In this document: in pieces, positions 45,634-56,510 of the stretch
Numbering within the stretch: position 1 is the first letter of the stretch
Layout of the letters: each line of letters begins with the position of its first letter
Assembly: GCA_947488935.1 (NCBI GenBank)
Contig: CANLBN010000006.1
Location: 1 to 64,000 of the forward strand
Source: an uncultured Pseudomonadales bacterium
GTDB lineage: Bacteria > Pseudomonadota > Gammaproteobacteria > Pseudomonadales > Cellvibrionaceae
Length of the DNA stretch: 64,000 bases
Direction: 5' to 3'
Translations under genes and position numbers: made by a program
The notes under the pieces: model-generated
Seen by the model: the letters and a program-made list of their open reading frames with translations, nothing else
The model's database searches: none
What the model was told of the DNA's origin: nothing

Positions 45634-48600
45634 CTAGACTGTAGAGGTAACTAAAGCATCCGTTGCGAGATATGCTGTGAAGTAATTCATCATTAATTCA
45701 TACATATGCTCCCGCTCATTAGCACTCACATACAGTGACAAGGAATCGAGTAGTTTATGAATATTACTACTCACAACGGCAAAGTCAGGGTTATCTGGGT
45801 CAATAACATCCATACTCGTGTCTAGTAAATGACCCATAATCAGCTCTATCACCAGATAATTATTGCCCAAGCTCATGGCATCGGGTTTATGCACCTTATT
45901 CGATAGTGTTTCACTGGCACTGGCGCTTTTATCTCCATCCAATATGTTCGTGTCTTGTGGTACTCGGTTAACATAAGTTACTCGGTGCAAAATTCGCCAC
46001 GCTTCCCTAGAACGATTCTGTGCCTCTTTTAAAGCAATCGCATCTGGGTTGTTGGGGTCATTAAACCACGCAGGATCGATAATTTGAGTGTTTGGATCAG
46101 AATCATCAAAGAGTGCGTCAATATTCTCATCACTTGGGTCTAAGTAGAAGCTCATAAAGCGATAATCAGTCACCTTACCCGGTAATGCCGATGCTTGGTA
46201 ATTGATGGGATACTGGCCTTTATCTCGGTCTCCTGGCAGCGGTGTAAACTCTAGTGTGTAGCTAGTACTAGTACTTTCAGTGACAGCAAACACACCATAT
46301 ATATCAGTAAAAACCCATTGTGCTGATATATCACTATTCGTGTTTTTGCTCACACTGTATTGATTCGTAGAGCTTTCAGTTTCACCATTGCTGCCATAGC
46401 TGGTTGGTATTTCGCTCAATACACTGTTACTAATTAGCTCAGCTTGCAGATCATTTGGTAAAATTTCCGCCTCGCCGTTTAAAAAACTAATCCAACTATT
46501 ATAATCACTTGCATCACCTTGAGCAGTAACGAGTATCACTTGATTATTCATTTGCCTCGACAAAAAGCCTTCGCCCTCAACTGATGATTTTAGGCTAAAG
46601 CTTTCAGTATCTCTGGATGCACGCGACATTTCTAATTGGAATTTAAACGTGCCCAACGCATTTGCAGAAAAGCCTGTCAAAATTTTAAATATAGCGCCAA
46701 AGCCATCCTTTGTATTTACACCTACATTTATACCTGTATTAAGGTCATAATTAACACCAAATGCCTCCCTCCTGCTGGCTGTATATTGCTGCTCCTCGGC
46801 AAATAAGCCACCATCTGCCGCCCATACATAGGTATTGACCATGCTGCGTTGTGCATGCTTTTTTTGCCATTCTTTGTTTGATAAATGAGAGTCTTTTTCT
46901 ACATGGGAAATATCGCGTTGATCAAAATAGCTCTCCCACTGCTTGGTTTCTTTCTCTATGGTTTTTTTAAGGCTATAGGCTTCTTGCGCTTTAAAGTAGC
47001 TACCTTTTTGGCCTGTACTACTATCAAGTGCTGTATATTGAATGTCTTGATCAAAACCAATATAACCATCCAGTGTGCCATTTTTAATATACAAAGGATT
47101 TAGCCTAAACATAATAATATTGACGTCTTCTGGCGATCCATCGGGAACAGCTGTGTAGTCGAGCGTCGCGCCAGTTTTTTTAGACTTGATGGCAAAAAAA
47201 TCAGCGGAACGAGATTTTACAATAGCTGCTCCCATATTATTCGGCCTATAAATGCGCGCACTTTGAATATCAGAGAAGTCAGTATTCAGATCTTGGCCGG
47301 GAATTTTATATAAATTATTCTCCCAGCCACCATCAACAATAATTTTGCTACTTTTGGTACTGGTAGAATCAATACTTGAGGTGTATTTAATGGTGCCTGA
47401 AACAGCATTATTTAAAAAGCCTCCGAGGTTTCCCTGTATTTCACTTTTTTGGATATCTAATTCGGTTTGTGGTAACACCCCCAATAGAGAAGGCGTTTCT
47501 ATTTTTAGATCCTCACCCAGGTCAATGCTGAGATCCAGATTTAAATCAAGGCTGCCTCCAATATTAAAACTATTAATCGCAGCATAATGCTTTTCTTCAC
47601 CGTCCTCCAACTCGACTCGACAAGTGCCAAAGTATTTATCTGGGTTGCTCGGTGCTTCAACGGTTAAGTTCTCACTCGGCACCGGGGGTGCACCTTCGAT
47701 ATAACCCACTACTTGTGGCTCAAATTGAATTTGCCCCAAATAAATGTACTCGACTTCACCGGTTTTAAAACCAGTATCGATAATAATCTCTTGCTTGTTA
47801 TTGATAAATGCATAATTGCGTTGGGTACCGTTAGCAAATTCGACAGCTGCCGGTGTACTAGTTAAGGTCACTTGTTCACTCGCTGCTGAGGGGACATTAT
47901 TACTGGCATTAATACATAACGCTGAGTCTTCTCCAACGGGTACAGGATATCTAAGCGTTACATCGTCTGAGGCCTCGGATAATGTCACCCAATTCGATGA
48001 AGATATATAACCTTGATTTCGATTACCACTTATATCATTAACATAATCACCAGATCCGTCTTCGCATGGCCAATAGCCTTGTAAATTATCCTGGTCACCA
48101 ACTATCGTTGCATGCATGGCGTTATTTATTTGAGCTTTGCTGCGCTTGGTACTCCATACTCTTACTTCATTTAAATATCCCGATAAGGGATAGCATGGTT
48201 CACTCTCGCAATATTTCTGCCCAAGATAAAAGCCCTTGTCTCTAAAACTGTAAGCATTTTGTCCTAGATCTACAGCAACTTGTATACCGTTAACATACAA
48301 GCGCCAGTTGGCATCAATCGGTGTCGGCACCCATACATCAGGAATATCTTGCTGACGCAGCGTTTTTTCGCCTTTTATTTGTCCATTTGCTTGGCCTTTT
48401 TCATCTTTAACCGTATCGCTCTCGCCTTCATTAAAATTCCAACAAGCTGCTAATTGTGCATAAGCTGCTGCATCATCAATAGGGTTAGTTCTATAGTATT
48501 TAATTTGCGATGGATAACGTGCCTCATGCCAAATACGTACATTGTCGACTGTACCAGAAAGATAGTTGTGGGCCATCGATTCTTCACGCCCAATATTAAC

Positions 48601-51600
48601 TGCTGCTTTTGAAGATGCAATTTGACAGGCAGCCGAACTAGAACTATTACCATCAATATGCATTGTTGAAGTACCGTCATCAATATAAATTTTTTGTACA
48701 CCCGCTATTTCAAAATTTGCCCAATGGCTCTCAGTTGCCTCTGCTGGATCATTCATCGTTTGCAGCGTTTGTGTACTACCATTGGCGAGATTTGTAATAG
48801 TAATAGCAGACCCCGTCGTACTGCTACCATTATAAGTATCAATAGATTGAACTGGCGAGTAATCCAGTGCCCAGTACCCCAGTAAATGCTCTTGCTTTGC
48901 GACAATAGGAACATTCATGTAATCCAGTATTTGCTGGTGCGTTCTTGCAGTATTCCAAAAACGTACATCGCGCATGTAACCTACATAACCTGCGTTTGCA
49001 TCAGCCATATCATCGTTATACTCGGCACCCAAAGCCCAAGTCGTTGAATGTTTAATGTTATTGAGATCAACGTTTTTCTTAAGAGTTTGTGACAGTTCAC
49101 CATCTACATAAATATTAATGTAATAGGTGCCATCTCCATTTTGATTGTTATCGTCTAGTTGAAAAACAACAGCCAGATGTTGAGCCTTGCTAGCGCTACA
49201 GTTTAGTCTAACATCGGTTTGAGTATTATCATCAAAAAATTCAAATTCAAGTTTGCAATTATCATTCGAAGCTGAAGCGTAATTGAGCCTCATGATAAAA
49301 ATATCGGTTGTGCCTTTACCTTGGCTACAAGAACAAATCACCATATCTTCATTGGCACTATGAACATCTGGCGCAAGCCACATTTCTATCGTGGTCTCAC
49401 TCATTAAACCCAAGTCAGAAAAAATATTAAAATACTGCTGACCATTCAAGTACAGCATATTTTGCGATTGTGGTGGGCGGTACACCGCCGCAATATGATG
49501 CCACTTGTTATCGCTACTAATAGGTCGGTCAAGTGTAGTTGTCTTACCCTGCGTATTTTTTGTGTCGAATACAAGCCGATTAGTAGCCTCATCAAAGTAA
49601 AGGCGCCAGCTTTGCTCTTTTGAGTCATTATTCCATTTGGAGATAATCGTTTGCGACTGATCAAGCTGATCAAACTTTACCCAAGCTTCTAACGTTAAGA
49701 AGTCATCGATATTTAGAGAGGACTGCCCTTGGCAATCAATGTAAAGATTATCCTTCAAATGTACACCATAACTGGTTTGATAAGCTGCGGCCAGATGTAC
49801 CCATTTATTTTGCAGTGCTAGGCTATCTGCACTGTAGCTAATAATTTGAGCCTCGCTACCACTGGCGAGACCTCTCGCGGCAACCAGTTTATTGTGCTCA
49901 TTAATCGCCAAGGCATACTGGCTATTATCTGAGTGATAGTTGAGCAATATTTGACCTGTATTATTTTGCGTTAAATAAGCCCATGCCTCCAGTGTAATAT
50001 CTCCCTCTATTTCCAGTGCAGCAGGCGGCGCGTTAGCTATTGATTCTGCATCTTTGACTGTAACTCTTGGATTTTGTAGTGATGAAGGTACCGGATCTAA
50101 AATCCAGCGAGTATCAATACCAGATGACAATGTATAGCTAATCGCACTTTCTTCGTTTGGTAAACTTTGCTCTAAACCATCGTCCAATACATCTACGCTG
50201 GTAACTTGAAAAATAAGTGATGCATGGGGGTTAACTCGATCTTGAAATGAATCGGGGGATAACTCAATGCCCTCCGCATCTATCCTAACCACATCACCTG
50301 ATTCTATATCACCACTTTCAGTCACATTAAAATAACAGTAGCTAACTTCTCCTCGTTGTAATAACGGGCCGTCATTGTTATCAACACTATTGACTGCCTG
50401 ACCATTGAGTATTTTGATCAATGACGATAATTTAAGCGGTATGTTATTCCATGTTTCCGTCAGGTTATAAGTGGTCTCGCCAGTAGTCGCAATATCCCCC
50501 GAGGTAAGCGTAATCACACATGTCTGAGCACTTGGGTTAATATCACTAATAGCTACACTCGCATTGTTCGTTGCCGTACCAGCTAATAAGGAGGAAAATA
50601 TTAACTGTATTTCCGGGTTAGTATTCGCACTAGACTCGTAACTATTTTGAATATAATGACCCACCCAACACACACCTAACTGCGTACGCCCAACTTGTGT
50701 ATTGTAATAAGCAACACCTAAATGATTGTCACCTTGCCTTTGATAATAAAGCCGTACAGTACCATCACTACCGTCCAGTAAAAATGGGGCGCTGGCACTT
50801 TGCACAGGCTTATTACCATCGTTGAGTATTGCACCGCTAACACTTTGAAAATCACCCATTTGTATTATTGGCATACTCACTCGGCTAGGTGAATTTGCTG
50901 GCACCCATGATGTGCCCAACAGCAATAACGAGCCACCAGACACTTGATCTATCGCCTCACCCATACCTTGATCCATGGGCCAACAAGCCAGCAGGCCATT
51001 GGTTTGATTGGCAATAGGCTGGCTTCGATAACCTTGAATTTGTTCTTGATTACGTTCTATTTGCCAGAGCCTAGTCTCACTTATACATCCATAGAAATCC
51101 GCGAATATATTCGTGCAACCGACAAGCACTTGAATATCTTTGGTTGTGCCTACTGATCTTGATAGAGAAGTAAAATTTTGAGCTTGGACTAACAGGCCGT
51201 TTAAATACAGCGTAAACGCACCACTACCATAGCCGCCAGCAGTAACTGCAATGTGCACCCACTTGTCGGACATAATCGGCGTGGTAGATTGCAAAATAAG
51301 TAGTTGATCAGTCACTGCTACATCTGTTACATCCTGTAAGAAAACCTGTAAATAGTTTTCCTCATTTAAAATAATCACTAATAGACAAGAGCTTAATGAA
51401 ACTCCATTGTCGAGTACAATGTCATATATATACTCGCAACTTATCACCGAACGTTGTGTATGGCTAGCTCTAGGCTTTATCCATAACTCTATTGTTAGCC
51501 CTTTATCAAAAACATCAGTCCCAGAGTCAACTGAGGTAAAATTTATATCCGTTTGATCCATCTCAATTGCAGTACCCCAAAAAGGTATATTACTTAACGG

Positions 51601-52656
51601 TAATGCAAGTGCCGCTGATGAGCTGCTTTGCTCTGGATTAGCGCTTATCAGTTTGCCATAGGGGCTAACGGAAAAGTCCAATACTGCAACGGTCCCGTCG
51701 CTCGATTGCTGACCCGCCACCAATACACGAGCAGCATTTTTTAAAAGGTTTTCTGAACCTTGAGTTGCCACATTCTCCTGCTGAAAGTAAAGTAATGCTG
51801 AAATACCTGCAAGCGATTCACTTAGTTGAAACTTAGCCTCGTAATTTAATAATAGATTAGCATGACCATTAGCATGACCAATGAGTGCTTCTAGCTCGCT
51901 ATAATCAAATAGCACTTGACTGGTACGTGGGATAGAGTAGCTATAAATAATCCCATCGGATGCTGGTACAAAAATTTGCCAACGTTGTTGGTAGGTTTTT
52001 TCCTGTGACGGTAACAGCACCACCGCAAAGCTGTACTGCGTATGAGCATTTGGCCCATAGGTAAATGCAATTTCGGTGCTGGGCTCAATAAAAGGAGTGC
52101 CGTTTAAGTCCGTGTAAGCAAAGGTATCGTCATCCGAGGCAGGGACATCTGGGCTTTGACTATGTACATAACAAACCTCGTTAGCTTTTATTAAGGTCTT
52201 ATCGGTATTATTAAAGACAAAGCGATCCACCAGAATGCTACTGCGATTAGTCGCTCTGAACAGGTAAATAAATTGTCCATCTGAGAGTACTTGAAATGGC
52301 GCATCGATTGTTAATTGGGAACTGGTATTCGCCTGCTCATTACTGTCAACTCCATACACAGGTGCTGTTACCAAACTCATCGCAGCATGGCGAATTCGAG
52401 TCGGAAAATCGAGTTTCTCATAGGGCGTCCATGCCTCATCAATGATCTCAGAAGCAACTCTTCTATTACTCATCACTGAGTCACTGTCACGACTGCTCGT
52501 TTGCTGTGCATTATTTGTATCTAAAAAATTAAAATAAATGTCATTATAAATTTCATTTGAGGCGGCATTAGCACAGTTTACTGCCGCAAATGTAAACACC
52601 ACATTTTGATGATTAATTGTTGTAATATATTTATAAGATTCATTTTGATAGTGCAT
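45634..52656 (-). CDS. Giant multi-LamG/concanavalin-like protein
   Basis: This 2340-residue protein has no recognisable signal peptide or TM. LamG/concanavalin-type modules recur: near 385 (GLTIELWIKPRA), 880 (DITLEAWAYLTQN), 985 (LTLEAWVKFDQLDQ) and 1090 (TTIEMWLAPDVHS). More C-terminal-half modules lie near 1370-1530, each with NWRLYVNGIQVAVD- or NEVRVWSTKRSKAQI-like strands. From about 1560 to the end is a non-LamG region with acidic, Ser/Thr/Gly-rich amphipathic stretches and a distinctive TDYRFMSFYLDPSDENIDALF ... AWRILHRVTYVNRV block. I recognise no catalytic domain. A GGGAG SD precedes the ATG. The upstream sensor-kinase/AraC protein is its likely regulator. Confidence 0.85.
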   Translation of the reverse strand: MHYQNESYKYITTINHQNVVFTFAAVNCANAASNEIYNDIYFNFLDTNNAQQTSSRDSDSVMSNRRVASEIIDEAWTPYEKLDFPTRIRHAAMSLVTAPVYGVDSNEQANTSSQLTIDAPFQVLSDGQFIYLFRATNRSSILVDRFVFNNTDKTLIKANEVCYVHSQSPDVPASDDDTFAYTDLNGTPFIEPSTEIAFTYGPNAHTQYSFAVVLLPSQEKTYQQRWQIFVPASDGIIYSYSIPRTSQVLFDYSELEALIGHANGHANLLLNYEAKFQLSESLAGISALLYFQQENVATQGSENLLKNAARVLVAGQQSSDGTVAVLDFSVSPYGKLISANPEQSSSSAALALPLSNIPFWGTAIEMDQTDINFTSVDSGTDVFDKGLTIELWIKPRASHTQRSVISCEYIYDIVLDNGVSLSSCLLVIILNEENYLQVFLQDVTDVAVTDQLLILQSTTPIMSDKWVHIAVTAGGYGSGAFTLYLNGLLVQAQNFTSLSRSVGTTKDIQVLVGCTNIFADFYGCISETRLWQIERNQEQIQGYRSQPIANQTNGLLACWPMDQGMGEAIDQVSGGSLLLLGTSWVPANSPSRVSMPIIQMGDFQSVSGAILNDGNKPVQSASAPFLLDGSDGTVRLYYQRQGDNHLGVAYYNTQVGRTQLGVCWVGHYIQNSYESSANTNPEIQLIFSSLLAGTATNNASVAISDINPSAQTCVITLTSGDIATTGETTYNLTETWNNIPLKLSSLIKILNGQAVNSVDNNDGPLLQRGEVSYCYFNVTESGDIESGDVVRIDAEGIELSPDSFQDRVNPHASLIFQVTSVDVLDDGLEQSLPNEESAISYTLSSGIDTRWILDPVPSSLQNPRVTVKDAESIANAPPAALEIEGDITLEAWAYLTQNNTGQILLNYHSDNSQYALAINEHNKLVAARGLASGSEAQIISYSADSLALQNKWVHLAAAYQTSYGVHLKDNLYIDCQGQSSLNIDDFLTLEAWVKFDQLDQSQTIISKWNNDSKEQSWRLYFDEATNRLVFDTKNTQGKTTTLDRPISSDNKWHHIAAVYRPPQSQNMLYLNGQQYFNIFSDLGLMSETTIEMWLAPDVHSANEDMVICSCSQGKGTTDIFIMRLNYASASNDNCKLEFEFFDDNTQTDVRLNCSASKAQHLAVVFQLDDNNQNGDGTYYINIYVDGELSQTLKKNVDLNNIKHSTTWALGAEYNDDMADANAGYVGYMRDVRFWNTARTHQQILDYMNVPIVAKQEHLLGYWALDYSPVQSIDTYNGSSTTGSAITITNLANGSTQTLQTMNDPAEATESHWANFEIAGVQKIYIDDGTSTMHIDGNSSSSAACQIASSKAAVNIGREESMAHNYLSGTVDNVRIWHEARYPSQIKYYRTNPIDDAAAYAQLAACWNFNEGESDTVKDEKGQANGQIKGEKTLRQQDIPDVWVPTPIDANWRLYVNGIQVAVDLGQNAYSFRDKGFYLGQKYCESEPCYPLSGYLNEVRVWSTKRSKAQINNAMHATIVGDQDNLQGYWPCEDGSGDYVNDISGNRNQGYISSSNWVTLSEASDDVTLRYPVPVGEDSALCINASNNVPSAASEQVTLTSTPAAVEFANGTQRNYAFINNKQEIIIDTGFKTGEVEYIYLGQIQFEPQVVGYIEGAPPVPSENLTVEAPSNPDKYFGTCRVELEDGEEKHYAAINSFNIGGSLDLNLDLSIDLGEDLKIETPSLLGVLPQTELDIQKSEIQGNLGGFLNNAVSGTIKYTSSIDSTSTKSSKIIVDGGWENNLYKIPGQDLNTDFSDIQSARIYRPNNMGAAIVKSRSADFFAIKSKKTGATLDYTAVPDGSPEDVNIIMFRLNPLYIKNGTLDGYIGFDQDIQYTALDSSTGQKGSYFKAQEAYSLKKTIEKETKQWESYFDQRDISHVEKDSHLSNKEWQKKHAQRSMVNTYVWAADGGLFAEEQQYTASRREAFGVNYDLNTGINVGVNTKDGFGAIFKILTGFSANALGTFKFQLEMSRASRDTESFSLKSSVEGEGFLSRQMNNQVILVTAQGDASDYNSWISFLNGEAEILPNDLQAELISNSVLSEIPTSYGSNGETESSTNQYSVSKNTNSDISAQWVFTDIYGVFAVTESTSTSYTLEFTPLPGDRDKGQYPINYQASALPGKVTDYRFMSFYLDPSDENIDALFDDSDPNTQIIDPAWFNDPNNPDAIALKEAQNRSREAWRILHRVTYVNRVPQDTNILDGDKSASASETLSNKVHKPDAMSLGNNYLVIELIMGHLLDTSMDVIDPDNPDFAVVSSNIHKLLDSLSLYVSANEREHMYELMMNYFTAYLATDALVTSTV

Positions 52657-52787
52657 AGAGTGTCTCCCTGTGTAATAAACAAGAGAGGCTCTGATGTATT
52701 GCTAACGAGTCGTATTGCTTGATCAATATGCGAGTTCTATTGCCGTAGACTTACTACTTCTCTTTTTATCTAATCAAACCGTTACAC

Positions 52788-52901
52788 TCACTTGTAGCCA
52801 TCAGGGCCTCCAGTCAAGTGACTATCCTGAGTTAAATACATCAAAACTAATATAACGATTCCGGCAACGAGTAAGACAATTCCGACAATATAGAAAATCA
52901 T
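52788..52901 (-). CDS. Small single-TM peptide (37 aa)
   Basis: An open frame of 37 codons between the giant gene and the hybrid kinase encodes a hydrophobic helix (FYIVGIVLLVAGIVILVLMY) and a polar tail (LTQDSHLTGGPDGYK). It begins 25 bp after the kinase stop on the same strand. No good SD is visible, so coding status is uncertain; the clean N-in membrane-anchor design is the main support. Confidence 0.45.
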   Translation of the reverse strand: MIFYIVGIVLLVAGIVILVLMYLTQDSHLTGGPDGYK

Positions 52902-52926
52902 TAACTATCAATAACTTAAATAATTT

Positions 52927-55584
52927 TTAGCAGGTTTCCTGTAGGCTTTCTCGGTATTCACGCGGGGATTGTTGATAGGCTATTTTAAATTTTTTTGCAA
53001 AATAAGAAGACGAATTAAAACCTACCATGCTGCCAATTTGCGTGACACTTAATTCGGTTTGCTTTAATAATTCCGTCGCTTTTTGTAGCCGTAAATCGAC
53101 TATTAGCTGTGAGGGTGTTTGCCCAGTCAATGCTTTGAGTTTGCGCTGAAGTTGCCGCTCGCTAGTGTGCATTTTATCTGCCAGTGTGGCTATTGGCAGT
53201 TCTATTTTGTCAATATCTTCACTTATGTACTTGTGTAGTTTTTCGAGGAAGCTCTCATTAAGCCCTAGGCCTGCCCCGTTGGCAGATGCTGGTGGTATAT
53301 TCGTTTGTGTGCGTGCTTGTGCAAAAAAACGGCTGTAGTAATCACGCAGCTGTGCTCTCTGAATAATAAGGTTGTTGATTCTGGCACGCAGTTCGTGGCG
53401 GTCAAAAGGTTTGGTTAAATAATCATCCGTATGTGTTGCCAAACCATCCAGTTTATCTTGTTGTGTTGATTTTGCGCTGAGTAAAAGTATAGGAATATGA
53501 CAGGTATTAGGGTCTTCTTTAAGCTTCTGACATAGCTCATAGCCATCCATTTTAGGCATCATAATATCGGATACCACTAAATCAGGAATACATTGTTGAG
53601 CTAGATCTAAACCAGACTCGCCATTAGAGGACTCTAACACCTGATAATCATCAGCCAAGTGAAAGCGAATATAAGCGCGCATCGCTTGATTATCATCAAT
53701 GACTAATAATATGGGCTTATTGGAGTTAATATCTAACGCAGTATTAGCTGCACTCACTTGTGAAGTAGTTATTTCATCATCGATAAATAGCCTAGAAAGA
53801 GTCACTGCGCTCTTATCATCTACATTGGTATCGTTATATTTACAAGGCAATGTTAAGGTGAAACAACTGCCTTCGTCGGGAGCACTCGTTACCGAAATAG
53901 ACCCTCCGTTTGCATCTAATAGTTGCTGAACTAATGCTAGGCCAATACCTGTGCTCGCCTGCCAATGAGCTTGTTGATGTTCTCCCTGTACAAAGCGGTC
54001 AAATATATGTGGCAAAAGCGTAGGGCTAATGCCTCTCCCGGTATCAGTAATACTTATTTTTATACACTCGGTATCGGCTAATGTTAGCTGTACAGTAATG
54101 TGATCTGTTGCTTGAGTATTTTTAAAAGCATTACTCAGCAAGTTATATAGAATTTTTTGTAATGCATCACTATCTATCAATACAGTAGCTACAGTTGTCT
54201 CTGTTTGAAAATTTAGGTCAACTTGTTTCTTTTGTGCTAGCGCATCGAATTCAGCCAGTACTTTAGGAATATATGTATGTAAATTTACCCATTCTTTATT
54301 CTGCTGTTTTATACCTGCTTCCAAACGAGATAGGTCTAACAACTGATTAACTAAATGGAGTAGCCTCTCATTTTGTGTTCTAGATTGCTCTAAAGTCTGC
54401 TGCACATCACGAGTAATAGGACCGTGCAGGCCTGCTAAAATATCATTTAATGGGCCAAGGCTTAAGGTTAGTGGTGTGCGTAGCTCATGAGAGATATTCG
54501 CAAAGAAATCCGTTTTTAACCGGTCAAGCTCCTGTAATTGTTCATGGGAATGCTCTATTGTATGAATATATTTTTCGCGCTTGCCCTCTAGCTTCTTTAG
54601 AGCTGTAACGTCTCGTATAAACAACAACTGCCCTAGTAGCTCTTTTCGTTTATCAAATAAAGGGTAGAGTTGTACCTCAGCAAATTCTACTAGGCTGTTA
54701 ATAACAGAAAATTGCATTAACTTTTTTTGGGTGTGGGTAGCATCAAAGTCAAACCCATCTGACAATTTCAAGGACACTGAGACAGGAACCTGAATGCCGC
54801 CCTTTTTATCGAGGGGTAATTCCAACAGTTTTGTCGCACTGGCATTAGCGCTAACGAGTAGCCCTTTCGTATTTAATACAGCAATACCATCATCCAAGTA
54901 CTCTGCCAAATGCTCTTTTGCAATAGGAATAATTTCAAAAACCTTAAACCGTGTCACCCCTAAAAAAACCAATAAGGTTGATAAGGGCGCTCCTAAGCGA
55001 ATTGGAATATAACCAAACCTGTATAGCAGAAAAGACAGTAAAGGTAAGCCAAGAGCAATGAGCAATAAACTAACGTGTAAAACACGGTATTTTTTATCTT
55101 GGAGGAGATGGCCGATCAATAAAAAAAGGCTAATGGCAATGAGTGATAAACTATATAAAATATGAGCCATTCGTAAATAAGACACTTCATCATGCACTAA
55201 GGTAACATTGACCGTATTTGTTTGAAATAGCCCGTGAAGATGGTTTGTATAATAAAAAAAACACATAATCGATGGCTCTATTAACAATAAGCATAGTGTT
55301 TTTATAGGCAATCGAACACGATAAATATATTCATAGCTTATCCAAAACCACAGAAAAGGTATTAAAATACCCGGAATAAACGCTACCTTTTTAAAGAAGG
55401 TGGTACTCACATCAAAATGAGGGGAAACATCTACGATATTAAGTATGCATACCCTAAGGATAAATAGAGAAAATAAACCTAGAGGAATTGCCATAGGTAG
55501 ATTTCGATGTATCCAAATGGAGCGCATCAACAATAGAGCTATTACAACACCTACAACATTAACAAAGAAAAAAAGTACATCCAT
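52927..55584 (-). CDS. Hybrid sensor kinase / receiver / AraC-type regulator
   Basis: This 885-residue single-protein signalling system has about seven TM helices (1-215) and a PAS-like domain (about 225-340). It continues with HisKA (FFANISHELRTPLTL, phospho-His near 365) and HATPase_c (NLLSNAFKN, DTGRGISP, GIGLALVQQLL). A receiver domain follows (VIDDNQAMRAYI; Asp near 670 in VVSDIMMPKMDGYELC). A C-terminal AraC HTH (about 780-885; ATELLKQTELSVTQIGSMVGFNSSSYFAKKFK) ends it. The layout resembles hybrid two-component systems, except that the input is a 7TM region rather than a periplasmic propeller. It lies upstream of and co-directional with the giant LamG gene. Confidence 0.93.
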   Translation of the reverse strand: MDVLFFFVNVVGVVIALLLMRSIWIHRNLPMAIPLGLFSLFILRVCILNIVDVSPHFDVSTTFFKKVAFIPGILIPFLWFWISYEYIYRVRLPIKTLCLLLIEPSIMCFFYYTNHLHGLFQTNTVNVTLVHDEVSYLRMAHILYSLSLIAISLFLLIGHLLQDKKYRVLHVSLLLIALGLPLLSFLLYRFGYIPIRLGAPLSTLLVFLGVTRFKVFEIIPIAKEHLAEYLDDGIAVLNTKGLLVSANASATKLLELPLDKKGGIQVPVSVSLKLSDGFDFDATHTQKKLMQFSVINSLVEFAEVQLYPLFDKRKELLGQLLFIRDVTALKKLEGKREKYIHTIEHSHEQLQELDRLKTDFFANISHELRTPLTLSLGPLNDILAGLHGPITRDVQQTLEQSRTQNERLLHLVNQLLDLSRLEAGIKQQNKEWVNLHTYIPKVLAEFDALAQKKQVDLNFQTETTVATVLIDSDALQKILYNLLSNAFKNTQATDHITVQLTLADTECIKISITDTGRGISPTLLPHIFDRFVQGEHQQAHWQASTGIGLALVQQLLDANGGSISVTSAPDEGSCFTLTLPCKYNDTNVDDKSAVTLSRLFIDDEITTSQVSAANTALDINSNKPILLVIDDNQAMRAYIRFHLADDYQVLESSNGESGLDLAQQCIPDLVVSDIMMPKMDGYELCQKLKEDPNTCHIPILLLSAKSTQQDKLDGLATHTDDYLTKPFDRHELRARINNLIIQRAQLRDYYSRFFAQARTQTNIPPASANGAGLGLNESFLEKLHKYISEDIDKIELPIATLADKMHTSERQLQRKLKALTGQTPSQLIVDLRLQKATELLKQTELSVTQIGSMVGFNSSSYFAKKFKIAYQQSPREYRESLQETC

Positions 55585-55984
55585 AATTTTATTATTTATA
55601 TCTGGAATGAAAACAAACTTTAAACGCTCAACAGCTTTATTGTTCCGCCACGATTGCGATTAGACTATCAATCAATTTATTAAAAAGATAAAGTATTATA
55701 TTAACTGTTACAGCTATTACGTTTTAACAATCCAAACAAAACCAGATATTTAAAACCACTAAATTTTTTGAGTATTTTTCCTAAAAATAAGCCAAGTGCT
55801 TGTTGTAGCGCCTCTTTTAGCTTTTATACTTTAGTTTACTGCCCTATAGGTAACTTAGAATAGCGACATTGATTAGCCGTTATGATTACTCATAGCTCTA
55901 CTAATTTTCCACTACCCATAACCCAACAACCTCATACCGAAAAATCTATTGCCACCTAAGCTTTTAGCTAACTAATAAATAGGC
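55585..55984. other. 400-bp intergenic region
   Basis: This AT-rich stretch lies between the hybrid kinase start and the end of the next minus-strand gene. I see no open frame, RNA gene or sigma54/sigma28 site. It presumably carries the kinase promoter. Confidence 0.5.
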
Positions 55985-56308
55985 TCAAGTATCAGTCTGC
56001 TTATTACTTACTACTTGATCGGTTTTTGTTAAGATAAAAGTCACCACCAAGAATAGTACTAATAAGAAGGCTCTAGAGACGTAGGAGTCACTGCAGCCAG
56101 CTCCACCTATACACAAAATACTTGTATACTCATGAAATACAAAATGCATGATTGAAAAAAGTAGCCCTATCGAGTAAAAAAACCATGATACGCCAACCTT
56201 TTTTAGTTTTTTTAAAATCATAGCCAGTAAAAAAACGATGGGCACTAGAAATGGTGCTCCAATAACTATAATGACGACTAATATTATAAGGTCAGAACCA
56301 CTACTCAT
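55985..56308 (-). CDS. Small hypothetical membrane protein
   Basis: The 107-residue protein has three clear hydrophobic segments (about 7-30, 42-61, 79-94) and a polar C-terminus. A good SD (GGAG, 8 nt) precedes the ATG. I recognise no family. It lies in its own transcript space between the hybrid kinase and the helicase operon. Confidence 0.65.
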   Translation of the reverse strand: MSSGSDLIILVVIIVIGAPFLVPIVFLLAMILKKLKKVGVSWFFYSIGLLFSIMHFVFHEYTSILCIGGAGCSDSYVSRAFLLVLFLVVTFILTKTDQVVSNKQTDT

Positions 56309-56510
56309 AATTTAACTCCGTAATACCCGCGCAAACAACGAGCAGTTTATTGACATTGCATTCTTTAATTTAAAGTTGATACCCGCTGTCACACTTTATA
56401 GTGTAATGGCGATAATAATATATTTTTTATCATATTTAACGATACCTTTTTATGAAAGTCAGTTCGTTAATATACATTATTTATTATCAATATTAGGATT
56501 TCAAACATAT

